In this document: one piece after another, positions 5,009-6,478 of the stretch
Numbering within the stretch: the first letter of the stretch is position 1
How the letters are laid out: each line of letters opens with the position of its first letter
Assembly: GCA_023261915.1 (NCBI GenBank)
Contig: JALRFT010000177.1
Location: 1 to 6,478, forward strand
Reading direction: 5' to 3'
Length of the DNA: 6,478 nt
DNA from: Acidimicrobiales bacterium
GTDB taxonomy: Bacteria > Actinomycetota > Acidimicrobiia > Acidimicrobiales > Acidimicrobilacustridaceae
Notes under the pieces: generated by a model
What the model was told of the DNA's origin: nothing
The model's input: only the letters and a program-made list of their open reading frames with translations
The model's database searches: none
Made by a program: the position numbers and the translations under genes

Positions 5009-6478
5009 CAAGGACACGTTCACAACGCCACCGTCAATGTCGATGGTGGAGGCGTCAGCGGGGATCTCCGACGTCGCCTCGAAGGACGCTGCGAGCACCT
5101 CACCGGCGATCCAGTCGAGGTGAGTGGTGATTGCCGCCAAGATCGCACCATCGGCGGCGAGTTCGACGTGGACGCGGTCGGCGATCTCGAACCCACTCGA
5201 CTTACGCAGGTCATTGAGCGATCGCACGACCTCACGAGCTACACCTTCGGCTCGCAGGTCATCGTCAATCTCAAGGTCGAGCGCTACCGCCCAACCACTC
5301 TCCTCCGCTAGGGCGAATGCCTCGTGGCGCTCAGCGCGCACCTCGACCTCACTGGCGTCGAGAGTGACCCCGGCGATCTCAACTGATCCGTGTGCGTCGA
5401 GAGCGGCCTTGATGGCACTGCCGTCGGCACTGGCAAGGGCGGCCTTGACCTCATTGACGCTTGACCCCAAACGAGGGCCGAGGATCCGAAAGTTGGGGAG
5501 AACCTGCCACCCCATGAGTCCCGAGAGGGTGTCGATCTCCTCGAGCAGCCGCACATTCAGCTCGGAGCGGATCTCGTCAGCCACTGCGTCGTCGAGCTGA
5601 GGTCCGTCGTGGAGCATGAGGGCACGGGCCAGCGGTTGACGCACCTTGACCTTGGCCTCGGTGCGAGCGGAGCGACCGAGGCTCACGAGGCGGCGAGCAG
5701 CAGCCATCTGGGCCGCAAGGGACTCATCAAGCCACCCTCCGGCCTGTGGCCAGTCGGAGAGATGTACCGAGGGGGCCGACTCGCCCTCGTGGGAGACGAG
5801 GGTCGTGAAGATTTCTTCGGCGAGGAATGGGCAGAAGGGAGCGAGCAACTGGGCGACGGTGACCAGGCAATGGTGCAGGGTCTGGTGGGCGGCAGGATCA
5901 CTTGATTTCCAGAACCGAGGCCGTGAGCGCCGCACATACCAGTTGGAGAGATCGTCGATGAAGTGGCCGAGCGCCGTGCTGGCGGCGAGGGCATCGAAGG
6001 ATTCGAGGGCCGCGGTGACCTCCAGGGTGGCCCGATCTAGCTCGGAGAGCACCCAGCGATCCAGCACGTGAGCGGGCTGTGGTCGGCCACCATCGGGCTC
6101 GAACCCGTCGAGATCTGCGTAGGTGGAAAAGAAGCTGAACACGTTCCACAGTGTCAAAAGGGTCTGGCGGGTGGTTTCACGGATTCCCTCGTCGAAGACC
6201 CGTCGGGTCGTCCATGGCTGGCCCTGAGAGAAGAAGTACCACCGCAGGGCATCGGCGCCATGGGTGTCGAAGATGTCGAAGGGGTCGATGACGTTGCCGC
6301 GCGACTTGGACATCTTGTGACCGTGCTCGTCCACCACCAGTGCGAGGCAGACCACGTTGCGGTAGGGCGTGCGCCCGAACACGAGGGCGTTGGTGGCCAG
6401 CAGGGAGTAGAACCACCCCCGGGTCTGGTCGATGGCCTCGCAGATGAAGTCGGCGGGGAACGCCCCGGGGAACGGTCC
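4997..6478 (-). CDS. ileS: Isoleucyl-tRNA synthetase, C-terminal 493 residues
   Basis: IleS charges tRNA-Ile with isoleucine. The gene is cut by the window edge: the frame is open to base 6478 and ends at a TAG (complement of 4997-4999). Fragment numbering: ADFICEAIDQTRGWFYSLLA (9-28) is the end of the Rossmann catalytic region, KMSKS (55-59, bases 6302-6316) is the class I ATP-binding loop, and NWYVRRSRPRFW (179-190) marks the anticodon-binding helical domain. VKVRQPL (277-283) and AEGVAREVVRSLNDLRKSSG (410-429) belong to the C-terminal region typical of the longer, eukaryote-like IleS type. No zinc-binding cysteine cluster is seen at the C-terminus, which suits that type. An apparent internal start at 6382 is only a GTG valine codon. 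It converges with divIVA, 18 nt apart. No frameshift or missing key residue in the visible part. Confidence 0.96.
   Translation of the reverse strand, partial: GPFPGAFPADFICEAIDQTRGWFYSLLATNALVFGRTPYRNVVCLALVVDEHGHKMSKSRGNVIDPFDIFDTHGADALRWYFFSQGQPWTTRRVFDEGIRETTRQTLLTLWNVFSFFSTYADLDGFEPDGGRPQPAHVLDRWVLSELDRATLEVTAALESFDALAASTALGHFIDDLSNWYVRRSRPRFWKSSDPAAHQTLHHCLVTVAQLLAPFCPFLAEEIFTTLVSHEGESAPSVHLSDWPQAGGWLDESLAAQMAAARRLVSLGRSARTEAKVKVRQPLARALMLHDGPQLDDAVADEIRSELNVRLLEEIDTLSGLMGWQVLPNFRILGPRLGSSVNEVKAALASADGSAIKAALDAHGSVEIAGVTLDASEVEVRAERHEAFALAEESGWAVALDLEIDDDLRAEGVAREVVRSLNDLRKSSGFEIADRVHVELAADGAILAAITTHLDWIAGEVLAASFEATSEIPADASTIDIDGGVVNVSLRRA

Noticed and set aside
1..6478. CRISPR arrays, tRNA or rRNA genes, insertion sequences, toxin-antitoxin or defence genes
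   Set aside because: I looked for regularly spaced repeats, tRNA-like cloverleaf strings and transposase motifs and saw none; from 240 on the window is ordinary division and housekeeping genes.

Overview
The window is an actinobacterial cell-division locus, the downstream end of a dcw (division and cell wall) cluster. From about position 240 onward it is GC-rich (68% in the two 60-base blocks I counted) and carries the gene set typical of Actinobacteria that anchor FtsZ with SepF: ftsQ, ftsZ, a yggS-type PLP protein, sepF, yggT and a DivIVA/Wag31-like coiled-coil protein, all on the + strand. The 3' part of ileS follows on the - strand and runs off the window. Gene order, FtsZ tail sequence and SepF architecture point to Actinomycetota. 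A deep-branching class such as Acidimicrobiia is a reasonable guess but is not proven here.

Layout: 1-123 holds the last 22 codons of an unrecognised gene and a very strong hairpin terminator. 124-888 is an ORF whose first ~37 codons look foreign (about 52% GC, resembling a small phage protein) and whose remainder is the extracytoplasmic part of FtsQ without its membrane anchor. 889-1201 is a non-coding leader with inverted repeats upstream of ftsZ. 1202-3915 is a tight run ftsZ-yggS-sepF-yggT with gaps of 9, 20 and 9 nt. 3916-3979 ends in a probable -10 element placed for a leaderless divIVA mRNA. divIVA (3980-4978) converges on ileS (4997-6478) with only 18 nt between stop codons.

How the genes work together: FtsZ forms the cytokinetic ring. 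SepF should tether it to the membrane by binding the FtsZ C-terminal peptide. FtsQ belongs to the periplasmic-side divisome bridge. YggT is a small membrane protein habitually found here. The DivIVA-like protein is a polar or septal scaffold. YggS controls PLP homeostasis, and IleS is a housekeeping neighbour.

I found no undescribed system. The most notable signal is the abrupt junction near 225-245, where a low-GC, phage-like 5' segment is fused in frame to FtsQ. An assembly chimera or a real recombination breakpoint would both explain it, and the chimera is the more likely. Lesser points are the inverted repeat just after ftsQ, repeats around the ftsZ ribosome-binding site, the putative leaderless promoter of divIVA, the absence of pgeF, and the inverted ileS.
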